Shown here: positions 6,554 to 7,534 of the stretch, piece by piece
How the letters are laid out: every line of letters starts with the position of its first letter
Numbering within the stretch: the first letter of the stretch is position 1
From: Candidatus Rifleibacteriota bacterium
Lineage (GTDB): Bacteria > Riflebacteria > Ozemobacteria > Ozemobacterales > Ozemobacteraceae
Assembly: GCA_029564115.1 (NCBI GenBank)
Contig: JAKQQP010000100.1
Span: 1 to 7,534, forward strand
Direction: 5' to 3'
Length of the DNA: 7,534 nucleotides
Notes under the pieces: model-generated
What the model was told of the DNA's origin: nothing
What the model saw: the letters and a program-made list of their open reading frames with translations, nothing else
Database searches by the model: none
Translations under genes and position numbers: made by a program

Positions 6554-6937
6554 TCAGTCGGTCAGAGCGATCATTTCTATTTCTACCAGGCAGTCGAGCG
6601 GCAGTTTGGCAACCTGAACGCATGAGCGTGCCGGTGGTTCGCTTTTGAACCGGGCACCGTAGATTTCGTTAACTTTGGCAAAGTTGCCGAGATCTTTTAA
6701 AAAGATGGTCGCCTTGACCACCTTAGAGAAATCAGAACCGGCGGCTTTGAGAACCGCTTCCAGATTCTTCATTACCTGTTCGGCCTGCCCTTCGATATCG
6801 CTGGCTTCAATTTTGCCGGTTTCGGGCACTATCGGCACCTGCCCCGAAGTGAAAACCATACCGTTGATTTTGATGGCCTGTGAATAGGGTCCGATGGCGG
6901 CCGGAGCTTTATCGGTAGAAATAACTTTTCTGGTCAT
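6554..6937 (-). CDS. ridA: RidA family 2-iminobutanoate/2-iminopropanoate deaminase
   Basis: A 127-residue protein of typical RidA (YjgF/YER057c/UK114) length. It has the family signatures IGPYSQAI (Y18), GMVFTSGQVP, an 'EGQAEQVMKNLEAVLKAAGSD' helix, KATIFLKDL, and the C-terminal PARSCVQVAKLP...VEIEMIA. Arg104, Cys106 and Glu119 fall at the positions of the conserved Arg, Cys and Glu of characterised RidA enzymes. Family members are cytosolic trimers that hydrolyse reactive enamine/imine intermediates, such as 2-aminoacrylate released by PLP enzymes, to ketoacids and ammonia. The frame is open upstream to an ATG at 7015, but the start at 6937 fits the family N-terminus (MTRKVISTDKAPAAIGPYSQ) and has an AGGAG 6 nt before it. 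It is transcribed alone, convergent to the paralog and divergent from the gene at 7138. All active-site residues are intact. Confidence 0.95.
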   Translation of the reverse strand: MTRKVISTDKAPAAIGPYSQAIKINGMVFTSGQVPIVPETGKIEASDIEGQAEQVMKNLEAVLKAAGSDFSKVVKATIFLKDLGNFAKVNEIYGARFKSEPPARSCVQVAKLPLDCLVEIEMIALTD

Positions 6938-6943
6938 TTGACT

Positions 6944-6948
6944 CTCCT
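6944..6948 (-). promoter_or_regulatory. Shine-Dalgarno that sets the ridA start
   Basis: AGGAG on the minus strand lies 6 nt before ATG 6937. It selects this start over the upstream in-frame ATG at 7015, which would add 26 residues unlike any RidA N-terminus. Confidence 0.85.
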
Positions 6949-6965
6949 TACATTCAGTTGCCAGA

Positions 6966-6994
6966 AATCTACCAGAGAAGTTCGGCAAGGTCAA
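6966..6994 (-). promoter_or_regulatory. Candidate sigma70-type promoter of ridA
   Basis: On the minus strand, TTGACC (6989-6994) and TAGATT (6966-6971) are separated by 17 bp. The predicted start near 6959 gives a leader of about 22 nt containing the AGGAG site. Confidence 0.6.
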
Positions 6995-6996
6995 AC

Positions 6997-7011
6997 TTGC
7001 CAAATTGGCAA
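6997..7011. promoter_or_regulatory. Palindrome beside the ridA -35 box (possible operator)
   Basis: TTGCCAA-A-TTGGCAA is a perfect 7-1-7 inverted repeat ending 2 bp upstream of the ridA -35. It has no T-tract, so it is more likely a dimeric regulator site than a terminator. The regulator is not identifiable here. Confidence 0.45.
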
Positions 7012-7060
7012 TCATGGTTATTATTTTGGCGAAAGCTGACGATAAACGCTCAAAGCTTGT

Positions 7061-7074
7061 CGTTCATGTGAACG
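7061..7074. promoter_or_regulatory. Palindrome upstream of the 7138 gene promoter (possible operator)
   Basis: CGTTCA-TG-TGAACG is a perfect 6-2-6 inverted repeat ending 6 bp before the -35 box at 7081. Its half-site differs from that of the palindrome at 6997-7011, so if both are operators they serve different regulators. Confidence 0.4.
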
Positions 7075-7080
7075 GCAGCA

Positions 7081-7110
7081 TTGAAATTTTGCCCCGAAAC
7101 GATGTACAAT
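7081..7110 (+). promoter_or_regulatory. Candidate sigma70-type promoter for the exported protein at 7138
   Basis: TTGAAA (7081-7086), an 18 bp spacer and TACAAT (7105-7110) are each one base from consensus. The predicted start near 7117 gives a leader of about 20 nt that holds the Shine-Dalgarno at 7127-7131. Confidence 0.65.
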
Positions 7111-7126
7111 CAGCTGGAACGACAAA

Positions 7127-7131
7127 AGGAG
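7127..7131 (+). promoter_or_regulatory. Shine-Dalgarno of the 7138 gene
   Basis: AGGAG lies 6 nt before ATG 7138. Together with the signal peptide encoded right after this ATG it fixes both frame and start; a different frame that is open from 7005 has neither. Confidence 0.8.
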
Positions 7132-7137
7132 ATAACC

Positions 7138-7534
7138 ATGAACATTACAGCAAAACGACTGGTATTTGCAGCTTTGCTGGCGGCACTGTTCACCGCATCG
7201 CCCCACCCCGCGGCCGCAGTCCAGGAAATCAAGGAAACCACAATGCTTTCACAGTTTCTTGGTGAAAACTTTGGTTATCTCAAGAAGATCCTCAAGCACA
7301 CACACGAAATGCAGCATCAGGCAAGGCCCTTCACCGTGAAGCGCCACCGCGAAAGATTTCGCTTCGAGCCGGGTGACAAACACCCCCGCGAAATAATGGT
7401 TCTTGCCCGCAAAATTTCGGCGCGTTTCAAAATGATCAATGGTCTTCTCTATCACACCGAGATCCCCAACCGTCTGCTGCTGCACAAACAGACCCTTGAA
7501 ACGGTCGAAAGCATGGTTACTTTCAGCAAAAGAG
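7138..7534 (+). CDS. Unrecognised exported protein, N-terminal part (cut by window end)
   Basis: The frame from ATG 7138 stays open to the window edge: 132 full codons, no stop. Residues 1-27 are a classic Sec signal peptide: basic start (MNITAKR), hydrophobic core LVFAALLAALFTA, then a cleavage region ending PAAA before VQEIKE. The mature part begins with an amphipathic helical stretch (MLSQFLGENFGYLKKILKHTHEM), then a markedly basic and His-rich segment (QARPFTVKRHRERFRFEPGD) and further helix (EIMVLARKISARFKMINGLL, LLHKQTLETVESMV). No cysteine or known catalytic motif is visible, and I do not recognise the family. It is probably a periplasmic or surface helical protein. It has its own promoter, divergent from ridA, so a functional link to RidA is possible only through shared regulation and is not shown. 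Confidence 0.75.
   Translation, partial: MNITAKRLVFAALLAALFTASPHPAAAVQEIKETTMLSQFLGENFGYLKKILKHTHEMQHQARPFTVKRHRERFRFEPGDKHPREIMVLARKISARFKMINGLLYHTEIPNRLLLHKQTLETVESMVTFSKR

Noticed and set aside
6938..7015. N-terminal extension of ridA to ATG 7015
   Set aside because: The added 26 residues do not fit the RidA family, the proposed ridA promoter lies inside them, and the AGGAG at 6944-6948 points to ATG 6937.
7062..7073. GTTC-ATGT-GAAC as a LexA/SOS box
   Set aside because: The Gram-positive type LexA box has the half-sites in the opposite order (GAAC-N4-GTTC), and the neighbouring gene has no SOS link.
7005..7265. Plus-strand frame of 86 residues in the divergent region
   Set aside because: It spans the promoter and overlaps the signal-peptide gene at 7138 in another frame. 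It has no Shine-Dalgarno and no recognisable protein features.
1..7534. CRISPR array, tRNA, rRNA, transposase or riboswitch
   Set aside because: No repeat-spacer periodicity, tRNA-like arms, transposase motifs or long structured leader were seen on either strand; the intergenic regions are short and accounted for by promoters and terminators.

Overview
The window holds the 3' end of a Tad (Flp) pilus minor-pilin cluster, then a large paralogous secreted protein, then two unrelated genes. By eye GC is about 45-50%, with an AT-rich patch near 3940-4320 and GC-richer stretches near 5150-6450. Gene density, Shine-Dalgarno sites, hairpin terminators and Tad pseudopilins point to a bacterium that secretes pilin-like proteins. 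No rRNA or marker gene is present. The multi-copy TadE/TadG style and the unusual domain mixture would suit an under-sampled lineage such as Candidatus Riflebacteria, but that is a weak guess.

Layout. (1) 1-347 (+): C-terminal part of a TadE-like pseudopilin. (2) 362-817 (+): a complete TadE-like pseudopilin with a textbook G|XXXXEF prepilin site. (3) 829-3867 (+): a 1012-residue protein with a TadG-like N-terminal anchor and a TadG-like C-terminal tail, separated by about 600 residues of a different family. I recognise that family from proteins often labelled 'asparagine synthetase B' in Bacteroidetes, although nothing in it resembles AsnB. A hairpin terminator follows at 3886-3925. (4) 3977-6490 (+): an 837-residue paralog with the same central and tail modules. 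It lacks the TadG anchor, begins with a hydrophobic signal-like segment and sits behind its own promoter, which would give a leaderless transcript. (5) 6505-6537: a perfect hairpin that can terminate both converging genes. (6) 6554-6937 (-): a RidA family enamine/imine deaminase. (7) 6938-7137: a divergent intergenic region with one promoter in each direction and a perfect palindrome beside each -35 box. (8) 7138 to the window end (+): an unrecognised exported protein, cut by the window edge.

How the genes fit together. The first three genes are closely spaced (14 and 11 bp gaps), so they are probably co-transcribed from a promoter left of the window, and their products would sit in the cell envelope as minor components of a Tad-type pilus or pseudopilus. 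The TadG-like protein appears to carry a large extracytoplasmic, cysteine-rich domain as cargo. The paralog at 3977-6490 looks like a free or differently anchored version under separate control. This pair is the most interesting content of the window. RidA is a housekeeping enzyme with no evident link to it.
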